A DNA stretch of 50,641 nt from Solirubrobacterales bacterium (GTDB lineage Bacteria > Actinomycetota > Thermoleophilia > Solirubrobacterales > Solirubrobacteraceae). Below the pieces are notes generated by a model. It did no database searches. It was not told the DNA's origin and saw only the letters and a program-made list of their open reading frames with translations. Of this stretch, positions 33,723-41,514 are shown piece after piece (within the stretch, counting starts at the first letter, position 1; every line of letters starts with the position of its first letter). Location of the stretch: the NCBI GenBank assembly GCA_027306855.1, contig DAHUYZ010000004.1, forward strand, positions 22,265 to 72,905. Direction: 5' to 3'. The position numbers were made by a program, and so were the translations under genes.

Positions 33723-34948
33723 GCGAAGGGCTACTCGCGCGGCTCGAACGAGCCACCGCCGACCTGGAGGCGCCGTTCGCCGTCGTGGATCTCGATGCCT
33801 TCTGGCACAACGCGACTGACATGGAGCGTCGCGCCGCGCCCAAGCCGATCCGGCTCGCTTCCAAGTCGGTGCGCTGCCGTGGCCTTCAGGAACGGGTCCT
33901 CGAGCGCCCCGGCTTCCAGGGCACGCTCGCGTTCACGCTGCCCGAGGCCTTGTGGTTGGCCGAGTTCGGCTTCGAGGACATCGTCGTCGCCTATCCGACG
34001 ACCGACGGTCACGCGTTGGCGGCGCTGGTGTCGTTGCCCGAGCGCCTCCCGCGCGCGCGTGTAGCGGTGATGGTGGATAGCGTCGCCCAGCTCGATCTGA
34101 TCGACTCGGCGCTGTCCGCAAGCGGGACGGCGGCCTCCTCACCGGTGCGCGTTTGCATCGATGTCGACGCTGGCTACCGGCCGCTCGGCGGGCGCGCCCA
34201 GATCGGGGCCAAGCGCTCGCCGGTCCACACGTTCGAGCAGGCGGCGGCGCTTGCAAGGGAGATCGTGACCCGTGAGCGAGCGGAGCTCGTCGGGATCATG
34301 GCGTATGAGTCGCAGATCGCCGGCGTTGGTGACGCCCCTGCGGGACGGCGCCTGCGCGCCGCCGCGATCCATGCGCTTCAGAAGCGTTCGGCGCGCGAGC
34401 TCCAAGGTCGCCGTGCAGAGGTAGTGGCCGCCGTCGACGATGTCCTTCGCACCGCTTCGCGCCCGCCGCTGCAGCTCGTCAACGGCGGAGGCACAGGCAG
34501 CCTTCACAGCACGTCTCGCGAGCCGGCGATCACGGAGATCGCGGCGGGCTCAGGGCTCTACGGGCCAGCGCTGTTCGACTCATATCGCGCCTTCCGGCCG
34601 AGACCCGCGGCGCTGTTCGCGTTGCCCGTCACGCGCAAGCCGAGCGAGGGCGTCGCGACGGTGCTGGGCGGCGGCTATCTCGCGTCCGGGCCCGGCGATG
34701 CGGCGCGCCTGCCTTCGCCGTTTGCGCCCGCCGGTCTGCGCTTCGACTCCCAGGAGGGCGCCGGGGAGGTGCAGACACCTCTGCTCGGACCCGCGGCGCA
34801 CGGGCTGCGGCTCGGCGACCGGGTGTGGATGCGGCACGCCAAGGCGGGCGAGCTGTGCGAGCGCTTCGACAGGCTGCACCTGATCGAAGGTGATCGGATC
34901 GTCGATGAGCTCCCCACCTATCGCGGGGAGGGCAAGTGCTTTCTGTGA
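33719..34948 (+). CDS. PLP-dependent amino acid aldolase/deaminase (D-threonine aldolase-like)
   Basis: A 409-residue protein with an alanine-racemase-type TIM barrel followed by a beta domain. FAVVDLDAFWHNATDM and IRLASKSVR supply the PLP Lys region, VCIDVDAGYRP and LVNGGGTGS the phosphate site, and the C-terminal LGPAAHGLRLGDRVWMRHAKAGE carries the metal-binding His-type motif of D-threonine aldolases. Similar proteins are called amino acid deaminase/aldolase, and the natural substrate is unknown. ATG 33719 overlaps the stop of the lactone oxidase gene, so the two are co-translated. A 57-bp gap with a GTGATC...GATCAC repeat separates it from the next convergent gene. Confidence 0.83.
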   Translation: MSEGLLARLERATADLEAPFAVVDLDAFWHNATDMERRAAPKPIRLASKSVRCRGLQERVLERPGFQGTLAFTLPEALWLAEFGFEDIVVAYPTTDGHALAALVSLPERLPRARVAVMVDSVAQLDLIDSALSASGTAASSPVRVCIDVDAGYRPLGGRAQIGAKRSPVHTFEQAAALAREIVTRERAELVGIMAYESQIAGVGDAPAGRRLRAAAIHALQKRSARELQGRRAEVVAAVDDVLRTASRPPLQLVNGGGTGSLHSTSREPAITEIAAGSGLYGPALFDSYRAFRPRPAALFALPVTRKPSEGVATVLGGGYLASGPGDAARLPSPFAPAGLRFDSQEGAGEVQTPLLGPAAHGLRLGDRVWMRHAKAGELCERFDRLHLIEGDRIVDELPTYRGEGKCFL

Positions 34949-35005
34949 GCGTGATCTCTCCTACGCTGGCCGCGCGAGCTTCCCGATCACACAGGCGGAA
35001 AACCT

Positions 35006-35464
35006 TCAAGCAGCGCCCGGCGTAGATCCCGCTTGCGGGTTGTAGAAGCGCGCCACCGTGAAGCCGATCAGCGTCGGCACGTGGATCGCGAACACTACGA
35101 GCGACAGCGTCAGCACGACGAGCGCGCCGCCTTTGAGGTGATTGCGCAGAAACGCGTACTCGATCGTCCCCGCGATGATCGAGTAGGCGAGCAGCGCCCA
35201 CTTCGCCACGTCAAAGAAGCGCCGCCACGGAAAGTCGGCGACGCGACTCAGCAAGAAGAGGTTGACTGCGAGCAGCAGCGCCGAGGCGCCGAGCAGCGCT
35301 ATCGCGGGGCCCAGCGGCACTGGTTTGGGGATATGCGAAGCCAGGTAGATGCCGCCCGCCACGATCAGCGCCAGCGAGCTCATCGCAAGCTGCGTCACCG
35401 GCGGGAGCTGCCGCTCGCCCATGTCTGTGTGTGCGGCTTTTGCCTGCTCGGCCAGGGCGCTCAT
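35006..35464 (-). CDS. Four-helix membrane protein of unknown function
   Basis: A 152-residue protein with a soluble N-terminus of about 25 residues and four hydrophobic helices (LAMSSLALIVAGGIYLA, AIALLGASALLLAVNLFLL, ALLAYSIIAGTIEYAFL, ALVVLTLSLVVFAIHVPTL). I do not recognise a family. It follows, on the same strand, another membrane protein gene after a 40-bp gap, and the two probably form one operon and perhaps one complex. ATG 35464 is chosen. Confidence 0.65.
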   Translation of the reverse strand: MSALAEQAKAAHTDMGERQLPPVTQLAMSSLALIVAGGIYLASHIPKPVPLGPAIALLGASALLLAVNLFLLSRVADFPWRRFFDVAKWALLAYSIIAGTIEYAFLRNHLKGGALVVLTLSLVVFAIHVPTLIGFTVARFYNPQAGSTPGAA

Positions 35465-35504
35465 CGATGGGCCTCTTGCGGCGCGAACGCCGATCGGGTG
35501 GCGC

Positions 35505-36128
35505 TCATGACGAGGCCAGCTTGGTCATGATCACGAGCGTTGCGACCTGCATCAACCCGGTCGCTCCCGCCGAGTAGATGAAGCGCTTCATCAGCTTCTC
35601 GATCACCGCGGGGTTCGGCTTGGGCTTCTTCAGCTCGACGAGCACCGCGATGTTGGCCGGCTCGAGCAGCCCGAGCGCGATGATCGCCATCACCCCGACT
35701 ACTACGTAGCTCGCGACGACCCACCCGTGCAAATGAAAGCCCGACTGGACCGTTCCGAGGTGCACCGCGAGCTGCCAGCCCGCCGCGAGCGTGACCGTCA
35801 CGACCGTCGGCATCAGCAACACCATCTTCGGCATCAGCTTCTTCGTGAACTCCACGCGCGCCGGGATCGAGAGCCTGCCCATGATCGGACCGATCACGAA
35901 GCCCAGGAACAGGTCGATGATCGTCCAGGCGGCGCCGCCCACCACGTGCAGGAAGTCGAGCGGCCAGCGGGTGTTGGTGGCGATCCCCGCGATCAGCAGC
36001 GCAAGAACGGCCCCGACGAGCGGCAGCCCGGCGCGCGGAACGATTTCGAAGTCCGCGCCGGAAGGGACCCCAGCCGGCGACGCGTGCCCCGTGGCGATCG
36101 CCGGAGCGTCAACGGCTACGTCGTGCAT
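35505..36128 (-). CDS. Integral membrane protein, CopD/DUF2269-like topology
   Basis: A 207-residue protein with a soluble N-terminus and about five hydrophobic helices. The FLHVVGGAAWTIIDLFLGFVI segment, with a His followed by GGAxW, resembles the helix pattern of CopD or DUF2269 membrane proteins, which may bind haem or copper. Further His residues lie in the FHLHGWVVAS segment. This is a topology-level resemblance only. It is upstream of, and probably co-transcribed with, the four-helix protein gene ending at 35006. Confidence 0.65.
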   Translation of the reverse strand: MHDVAVDAPAIATGHASPAGVPSGADFEIVPRAGLPLVGAVLALLIAGIATNTRWPLDFLHVVGGAAWTIIDLFLGFVIGPIMGRLSIPARVEFTKKLMPKMVLLMPTVVTVTLAAGWQLAVHLGTVQSGFHLHGWVVASYVVVGVMAIIALGLLEPANIAVLVELKKPKPNPAVIEKLMKRFIYSAGATGLMQVATLVIMTKLASS

Positions 36129-36196
36129 GCGCCGACGCTAGCGCCTCCAACAGCGATCCGTCAACCACGCAATTTCCCGCAACCGGCGACGACTGT

Positions 36197-36592
36197 TCAC
36201 ACGAGCTGGGCGAGCCTGTTTCCCGCGGCGCTCAGGACGCGTGTCGTGCCCGCCTCCAAGACGACCTGCAGATCGACGATCCGCGCCTCGAAAGGGTCGA
36301 GAGCGTTCTCGGCCGTGACGGCGTAGGCAGGAACGCCTGCCTGGCGCGCGCGTGTGGCGATCTCGAAAGCGGGGCTGCCGGCGAGCGTGCGATCGTCCAA
36401 GCGGGCCGCGGCGATGATGACGGCGCGCGCCGATCGCAGAGTTGCGTCATCGACGGCCGCGCCGTCCAGTGGGAGCACGTCTACAGGCCTCGGCTCGAGG
36501 CCTCGTCTCAACGCGCTCGCCACCCGTTCTGCGCCCAGGCGCGGGAAGTCCTCGGCGAGCACGAGCACCGTCTCGGGGATCACGGCTGGCAT
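36197..36592 (-). CDS. Miniature glycerate-kinase-like protein
   Basis: A 131-residue protein. ARLDDRTLAGSPAFEIATRA followed by AGVPAYAVTAENALDP resembles the C-terminal signature of GlxK-type glycerate kinases (normally GEGRLDxQTLxGKAP, then GVPVxAVxG). The first 45 residues (RVASALRRGLEPRPVDVLPL) resemble the kinase N-terminus. The roughly 240 residues in between are missing, and the GEGR and GK residues are changed (AAAR, GS), so kinase activity is unlikely. It may be a degenerate paralogue turned regulatory protein. It is divergent from the LigD polymerase gene, with start codons 11 bp apart. Confidence 0.6.
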   Translation of the reverse strand: MPAVIPETVLVLAEDFPRLGAERVASALRRGLEPRPVDVLPLDGAAVDDATLRSARAVIIAAARLDDRTLAGSPAFEIATRARQAGVPAYAVTAENALDPFEARIVDLQVVLEAGTTRVLSAAGNRLAQLV

Positions 36593-36603
36593 CCTTACAG
36601 GCT

Positions 36604-37716
36604 ATGGCCGACGAGGAGGCGATCGTGATCGAGCTCTCAGGCCACACGCTGCGCGTGTCCAAACCCGAGAAGCTCTACTTCCCGCAAGCCGGCTTCACCA
36701 AGCTCGACCTGCTCAGCTACTACGTCGCGTGCGAGGCTGCCGTCGTGCGCCACCTGCGCGAGCGCCCGACCGTGATGAAGCGATGGGTCGACGGGGTTGC
36801 GGGGACGCCGTTCTTTCAGAAGCGGGTGCCCGACGGCGCGCCCGAGTGGCTGCAGACCGCCGTCGTCAAGTTCCCGAGCGGGCGTTCCGCGCGCGAGCTC
36901 GTCCCCAACGACGCGGCCCATCTCGCGTGGGGCGTGAACCTCGGAGTGATCGACTGGAACCCTTGGCCCGTGCGCCGCTCGGATCTCGACCATCCCGACG
37001 AGCTGCGCATCGACCTCGACCCCGGTCCCGACGTGCCGTTCGCGCAGGCGCGTTCGGTGGCGCTTGTCGTGAAGGAGGTGCTCGAGGAGAACGGCCTGCA
37101 CGGCTACCCCAAGACCTCGGGCTCGCGTGGCATCCACGTGCTCGTGCGGATCGAGCCCAGCTGGGAGTTCGGACAGGTCCGTCGTGCCGCGCTCGCTCTC
37201 GCCCGCGAGGTCGAACGGCGCATGCCGGGCAAGGCGACGAGCCGCTGGTGGAAGGAGGAGCGCGAAGGCGTTTTCATCGACTACAACCAGAACGCCCGCG
37301 ACCGCACTGTCGCTTCCGCCTACTCGGTGAGGGCGGTGCCCGACGCGCGTGTCTCTTGCCCGCTCGACTGGGAGGAGGTCCCGGACGTCGAACCCGACCA
37401 GCTGCGACTCGACACCGTCCCCGACCGCCTGCGCGAGCGTGGCGACCCGAGTGAGACGATCGACGATCTGGCGGGGTCGCTCGAGGGGCTGCTCGAGCTC
37501 TCCGAGCGCGACGAGCACGCCGGGCTCGGCGACGCTCCCTGGCCTCCCCACTTTCGCAAGCAGGCCGGCGAGCCGACACGAGCCCAGCCGAGTCGCCGAA
37601 GAGCAACTCGCGCAAAAGCATCGAGCGGTGAGGAGGCCGGGCGCTCCTCGGGGAAGCGCGACGCCGGCGGCAAGTCCTCCTCCGATCCGGATACGACACG
37701 TGGGAAAGCTCAATGA
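36604..37716 (+). CDS. LigD-type polymerase/primase domain protein (NHEJ)
   Basis: A 370-residue archaeo-eukaryotic-primase-fold polymerase, equal to the Pol domain of LigD. It adds nucleotides, often ribonucleotides, at broken ends in non-homologous end joining. KPEKLYFPQAGFTKLDLLSYY starts the domain. DELRIDLDPGP carries the catalytic Asp pair, TSGSRGIHVLVRI the Ser/His pair and FIDYNQNARDRTVASAYS the third acidic region. A Ser/Arg-rich tail of about 60 residues ends the protein, where LigD would continue into other domains. ATG 36604 is chosen. The ligase gene overlaps by ATGA at 37713-37716. No Ku gene lies in the window. Confidence 0.9.
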   Translation: MADEEAIVIELSGHTLRVSKPEKLYFPQAGFTKLDLLSYYVACEAAVVRHLRERPTVMKRWVDGVAGTPFFQKRVPDGAPEWLQTAVVKFPSGRSARELVPNDAAHLAWGVNLGVIDWNPWPVRRSDLDHPDELRIDLDPGPDVPFAQARSVALVVKEVLEENGLHGYPKTSGSRGIHVLVRIEPSWEFGQVRRAALALAREVERRMPGKATSRWWKEEREGVFIDYNQNARDRTVASAYSVRAVPDARVSCPLDWEEVPDVEPDQLRLDTVPDRLRERGDPSETIDDLAGSLEGLLELSERDEHAGLGDAPWPPHFRKQAGEPTRAQPSRRRATRAKASSGEEAGRSSGKRDAGGKSSSDPDTTRGKAQ

Positions 37717-38672
37717 CGCTGGCTCTATCCCCGCCGCTTTCGCCCGAGCTGGCGCTCTCACGCCGGGAGCTGCCCGAAGGCGAAGAGTGGGTGTACGAGG
37801 TAAAGCTCGACGGCTTTCGCGCCGTCGCGTTCGTCGATGGCGAGGAGGCGTATCTGCAGTCGCGCAACGGGCGCCCGCTGAGCCGCTACTTCCCCGAGCT
37901 GCGCTTCCCGGACGGCCGCTACGTGCTCGACGGGGAGATCGTCGTGCGCGGCGAGAACGGCAGAGAGGACTTCGACGCGCTAGGCCAGCGGGTGCACCCG
38001 GCGCAGTCGCGGATCGAGCGGCTGTCGGTAGAGACGCCGGCCGTCTACGTCGCGTTCGACCTACTCGCACTCGACGAGAAGGCACTGCTCGCCGAGCCCT
38101 TCGAACAGCGCCGCTCCGCGCTCGAGCGGCTCCTGGGCGACGCGCGCTTCGGCGCTGCCCCGGTCGAGCTGATCGAGTCGACAGCCGATCCGCACAGGGC
38201 CAAGCAGTGGCTGCAAAACGCCGAGGGGGCGATCGCCAAGCAGCGCGACGCCCACTACCTGCCCGGTCAACGCCGCGGCATGGTCAAGGTCAAGCGCGTG
38301 CGCACGATCGATGCCGTCGTCACCGGCTGGCGCCCGGGCAAGGAGCCCGACACCGTCGGCGCCCTGATCCTTGCGCTCTACGACGGCGATCAGCTTCGCG
38401 TTGTCGGTCACTGCTCTGGCCTGACCGCCCAGGCCAAGCGCGACCTGGTCGGCTTCTTGCGCCCCTACGAGACGGGCGAGCGTGGCTCGGCCGACCCGAG
38501 TCGCTGGAGCGCGGACAGGGATCTCGAGTGGGTCGCCCTTCGCCCCGAGCTGGTCGTCGAGATCGACTTCGACCACGTCTCCGCCGGTCGAATCCGCCAC
38601 GGCGCCAAGCTGCGGCGCTGGCGCGAGGACAAGCCCCCCCGCGAGTGCACGATCGACCAGCTGGCAATTTGA
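37713..38672 (+). CDS. ATP-dependent DNA ligase (LigD-type ligase domain)
   Basis: A 319-residue stand-alone ligase with a nucleotidyltransferase domain and an OB fold. Motif I is YEVKLDGFRA with the adenylated Lys31, motif III VAFDLLALD, motif IV EGAIAKQRDAHY and motif V GMVKVKRVRTIDAVVTG. The C-terminal VALRPELVVEIDFDHVSAGR and LRRWREDKPPRECT close the OB domain as in LigD. It overlaps the stop of the polymerase gene by 4 bp, so the two products are made together, as a split version of LigD. The phosphoesterase domain of complete LigD is missing from both. Confidence 0.9.
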   Translation: MTLALSPPLSPELALSRRELPEGEEWVYEVKLDGFRAVAFVDGEEAYLQSRNGRPLSRYFPELRFPDGRYVLDGEIVVRGENGREDFDALGQRVHPAQSRIERLSVETPAVYVAFDLLALDEKALLAEPFEQRRSALERLLGDARFGAAPVELIESTADPHRAKQWLQNAEGAIAKQRDAHYLPGQRRGMVKVKRVRTIDAVVTGWRPGKEPDTVGALILALYDGDQLRVVGHCSGLTAQAKRDLVGFLRPYETGERGSADPSRWSADRDLEWVALRPELVVEIDFDHVSAGRIRHGAKLRRWREDKPPRECTIDQLAI

Positions 38673-38784
38673 AACGCGAGCCGTAGCCGGCCTGCGGGGC
38701 CGGGGCTTCCAGTTTCCGAGCGCAGCACGGTTGGATGAGGGCGCCGCCGCTACATCCCCACATCAACCGGATACGCTGGTGTCA

Positions 38785-39507
38785 GTGAGCGAGCGAGCAT
38801 CGAGCACGGCGACGGTCGCGGAGGAGGAGTACCTGCAGAGCCTCTTCTGGCTGCACGAGGCCGGCCTGCCGATGACCGGCGCGAACGTCGCGCGCGCGAT
38901 GCAGCTGTCCGCGCCCACCGTCCACGAGATGATCGGGCGTCTCGAACGCGACGGCTACGTCACGCGCGGCCAGGACCGTGCTATCGAGTTCACCACGCTC
39001 GGCGAGTCCCACGCCGAGGAAATAGTGCGCAGGCACAGGCTGATCGAGCGCTTCCTCACCGACGTACTCGGCGTGCCCTGGGACGAGGTGCACGAGGAGG
39101 CCGAGCGCCTCGAGCACGCGATGTCTCCGACGCTCGAAGAGCGGATGCTCACTGCGATCGGCGACGCCAAGACGTGCCCTCACGGCCATCCGATCGCGGC
39201 CGGAACGCGCATCGCTGGGGTTCCGCTGGCCGATGTCGCGGTCGGTGCGCGCGTGCGCATCCTGCGCTTCGAGAACGAGGCCGAGGATCTGTTGCGTTAT
39301 CTGAAGCAGTCCGGAATCGAGCCGGGCATGGAGGGCACACTCGTCGCCCACGACGAGCAGGAGGTCGTCGTAGAGACGGCAGACGGGGTGCGCTGCGCGC
39401 TTACGCCGAGCGTCGCCGAGACCGTGTCGGTCACCGCCGATCCCTCGCCGCCGCCCCGCACGGCGCTGCCCGAGCAATTGGTCCTGGGCCAGCGCTACGG
39501 TCGCTGA
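38785..39507 (+). CDS. DtxR/MntR-family metal-dependent repressor
   Basis: A 240-residue regulator with an N-terminal winged helix (TGANVARAMQLSAPTVHEMI), a dimerisation/metal domain (EEAERLEHAMSP) and a C-terminal FeoA/SH3-like domain (GMEGTLVAHDEQEVVVE). The primary-site pattern Exx-EH has Glu where DtxR and IdeR have Cys, as in manganese-responsive MntR, while the SH3-like domain is IdeR-like. Manganese sensing is therefore more likely than iron, but this is inference. GTG 38785 is chosen; GTG 38779 is two codons upstream. The 112-bp gap before it contains a GC-rich hairpin near 38689-38706 that may end the ligase transcript. Its TGA starts a long dyad. Confidence 0.85.
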   Translation: MSERASSTATVAEEEYLQSLFWLHEAGLPMTGANVARAMQLSAPTVHEMIGRLERDGYVTRGQDRAIEFTTLGESHAEEIVRRHRLIERFLTDVLGVPWDEVHEEAERLEHAMSPTLEERMLTAIGDAKTCPHGHPIAAGTRIAGVPLADVAVGARVRILRFENEAEDLLRYLKQSGIEPGMEGTLVAHDEQEVVVETADGVRCALTPSVAETVSVTADPSPPPRTALPEQLVLGQRYGR

Positions 39508-39601
39508 CGCGTTCGATAGCCGGCGCGATACCGCGTCTTGCTCGCTGCGTCCTTCGCCAACGGCTTCGCCGTCGGTACCGGCTTGGCTCTCGAACGCGTC
39601 A
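39505..39601. terminator. 97-bp dyad carrying the stop codons of both convergent genes
   Basis: TGACGCGTTCGA (39505-39516) and its exact complement (39590-39601) form a 12-bp stem. AGCCGG (39518-39523) pairs with CCGGCT (39578-39583), and TACCG (39529-39533) with CGGTA (39573-39577). The TGA at the outer edge of each arm is the stop codon of the flanking gene on that strand. It is most simply a bidirectional terminator-like structure, but the symmetric stops could also mean an inserted palindromic element. Confidence 0.5.
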
Positions 39602-40684
39602 GGAGCTAATTGACCTGTAGGCCTCGGCCAAGCGCCTGATGCCCTCGTCGATCTGCTCGACCGTCACGCCCGAGTAGGCAAGGCGCATCGTGTTCTCGCC
39701 GCCGTCCATCAAGAAGTCCGTCCCCTTCACGAGCGCCACACCACGCTGCGCGGCGGCGTCGAACAGGGCGCTCACGCTCGTCCCCTCCGGGAAAGTCACC
39801 CACATGAAGTATCCACCGTCGGGCACGGTGAACCGGGCCTGCGGCAGCTCTCTGTGCAGAGCGTTCGCGAGTGCGTCCACCCGCTGCGCCAGCGCGTTCT
39901 TGACCGTCTCGATCGAGCGCTCGATCGCACCGGATGCGCAGAACTCGTACACGATCGCCTGTGAGACCATGCTCGGCGAGATGTACGTGTTCGTCGCGAT
40001 CCTCGCCACGTTCGCGATCTCCTCGGCCGGCCCGACCAAGTAGCCGACCCTGATGCCTGGGCAGACGGTCTTGGAGAACGACGATGCATACACGACGCGC
40101 TCTCCATCCATCGAGAGCATCGTCGGCAGCCTCTGCCCACTGAAGCGCAGCTCCACGTAGGGGTCGTCCTCGAAGATTGTGAAGTCGTGCTCGCGTGCGA
40201 GCCCCAGCAACGCCTCGCGCTTGGCGGCCGAGAGGGTGTACCCCGCCGGGTTCTGGAAGTTCGGAATGATGTGCGCGAGCTTCGGTCTCGCGCCGTCGCC
40301 CAGCAGGGCTGCGAGCGCGTCGGTGTCGATCCCGTCTTCCTGCAGCTCCACGGCGTGCACCTTCGCCCCGCGCTCGCGCAGCGACAGCAGCGTGCGATCG
40401 TACGTCGGGCGCTCGACGACCACCTCGTCGCCTGCTTTCACGAGGTGCTCGAACAGGAATGCGTCCGCCTGCATCGAGCCGTTCGTGACGATCACCCGCT
40501 CCGGCTCCACCGCGTGCTTGGCGGCGATCCACTCCCTCAATCGCGGGTAGCCGATCGAGGTGCCGTACGCGGTCGCGCCCGCCGGGTCGCTTTCGAACGC
40601 GCGCCCAGCCGCTTCCCTTAGGCCCTCCACGTCGATGATGTCAAGCGAGGGTGCGCCTCTTGCGAAGGAGATCGTGTCTGCCAT
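39599..40684 (-). CDS. PLP-dependent class I/II aminotransferase (LysN/ARO8-like)
   Basis: A 361-residue fold-type I aminotransferase of the 2-aminoadipate/aromatic group that also forms the C-terminal domain of MocR regulators. AYGTSIGYPRLREWIA, VTNGSMQADAFLFEHL, HIIPNFQNPAGYTLS, FEDDPYVELRF and the PLP-Lys region VYASSFSKTVCPGIRVGYL are all intact. The amino donor and acceptor are unknown. ATG 40684 gives the natural enzyme start, MADTISFARG. The reading frame is open for another 215 codons upstream without a stop, so it may instead be made as the C-terminal part of a 576-residue fusion starting at GTG 41329. Confidence 0.88.
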   Translation of the reverse strand: MADTISFARGAPSLDIIDVEGLREAAGRAFESDPAGATAYGTSIGYPRLREWIAAKHAVEPERVIVTNGSMQADAFLFEHLVKAGDEVVVERPTYDRTLLSLRERGAKVHAVELQEDGIDTDALAALLGDGARPKLAHIIPNFQNPAGYTLSAAKREALLGLAREHDFTIFEDDPYVELRFSGQRLPTMLSMDGERVVYASSFSKTVCPGIRVGYLVGPAEEIANVARIATNTYISPSMVSQAIVYEFCASGAIERSIETVKNALAQRVDALANALHRELPQARFTVPDGGYFMWVTFPEGTSVSALFDAAAQRGVALVKGTDFLMDGGENTMRLAYSGVTVEQIDEGIRRLAEAYRSISS

Positions 40685-41329
40685 GGAGCGCGAAGCGTAG
40701 AGGAGGCGGCCGGGCGGTGCACGCGCGATCGGCCACGGTGCTCCAGCACGATCGCCGCCGCGCGCAGGACGGCGTTTCTCGCGAGAGCGGGACCTAGTCT
40801 GCGAGGACTCGTCAGCGAGCAAGCGACTGTACTGATCGATCAGGTCCCCGAACGTACGCTTCAGCGTCTCCCCGAAGCGCACGAGCTCGTCCAGGTCGAT
40901 CTCCTGTTGCCTGTCCTTCGTGGCCGGGATCTCTCCGTAGATGGTCTCGCGCGCCTGGAGGCTGTAGCGCTGCTCGATCGTCTCGCGCGGCTCGAACGTC
41001 GGAGCGGCCGGGGGCGGTGGAGCGACCCTGGGCGGCGGGGCGGAAGGCGGAGCCTCGTCAGGCGGGCCCGGAGGCGATGGTGGGACTGGCGCCTGCGCGA
41101 CGGGAGGCGGGGGACCGGCGGGGGCAAATCCGGACGGCGGCGCCTGGGACTGCGGACCTGGCGGCATAAATCCGGGGGATGGGTCTGTGGACGGCTCGAT
41201 CGCCTCATCGACCACCCGTCCGGCCTGCTCGGCGTGCGGACGCGAGCCGCCGATCGAAGCCAGCTCCTGCTCGAGCTCCCTCAGCTTCAGCTCGAGATCT
41301 CCCAGAGTCTTTGCGACCTCCTCGTCCAC
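40685..41329 (-). CDS. Coiled-coil, proline-rich segment in frame with the aminotransferase
   Basis: 215 codons from GTG 41329 running into the aminotransferase with no stop codon. The first 27 residues (TLGDLELKLRELEQELASIG) form a coiled coil. A long Pro/Ala linker follows, then a conserved-looking acidic block (QQEIDLDELVRFGETLKRTF). The last 45 or so codons before the aminotransferase ATG are Arg/Pro-rich, with lower third-position GC than the neighbours, and look like former intergenic DNA. It is either a separate cytoplasmic or division-associated protein that lost its stop codon, or the N-terminal half of a genuine fusion. I do not recognise the family. Confidence 0.55.
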
Positions 41330-41514
41330 AGGTTCTTAGCGTAGCGGTCGCCCGGTTAGCGCGTGTCTGCAAGCCGACCCGATCTCAGAACGTGTGCCTC
41401 GCAACATCTGGCGAGGCTTTCCGCGAAGGTGTCGCCGATCCTGTTTTTGGAACGCCGTTTTTGAGCGGACGGCTCAGTGCTTACAGTGCTTGGCTTGCTA
41501 GGCGATCAGCCCGC

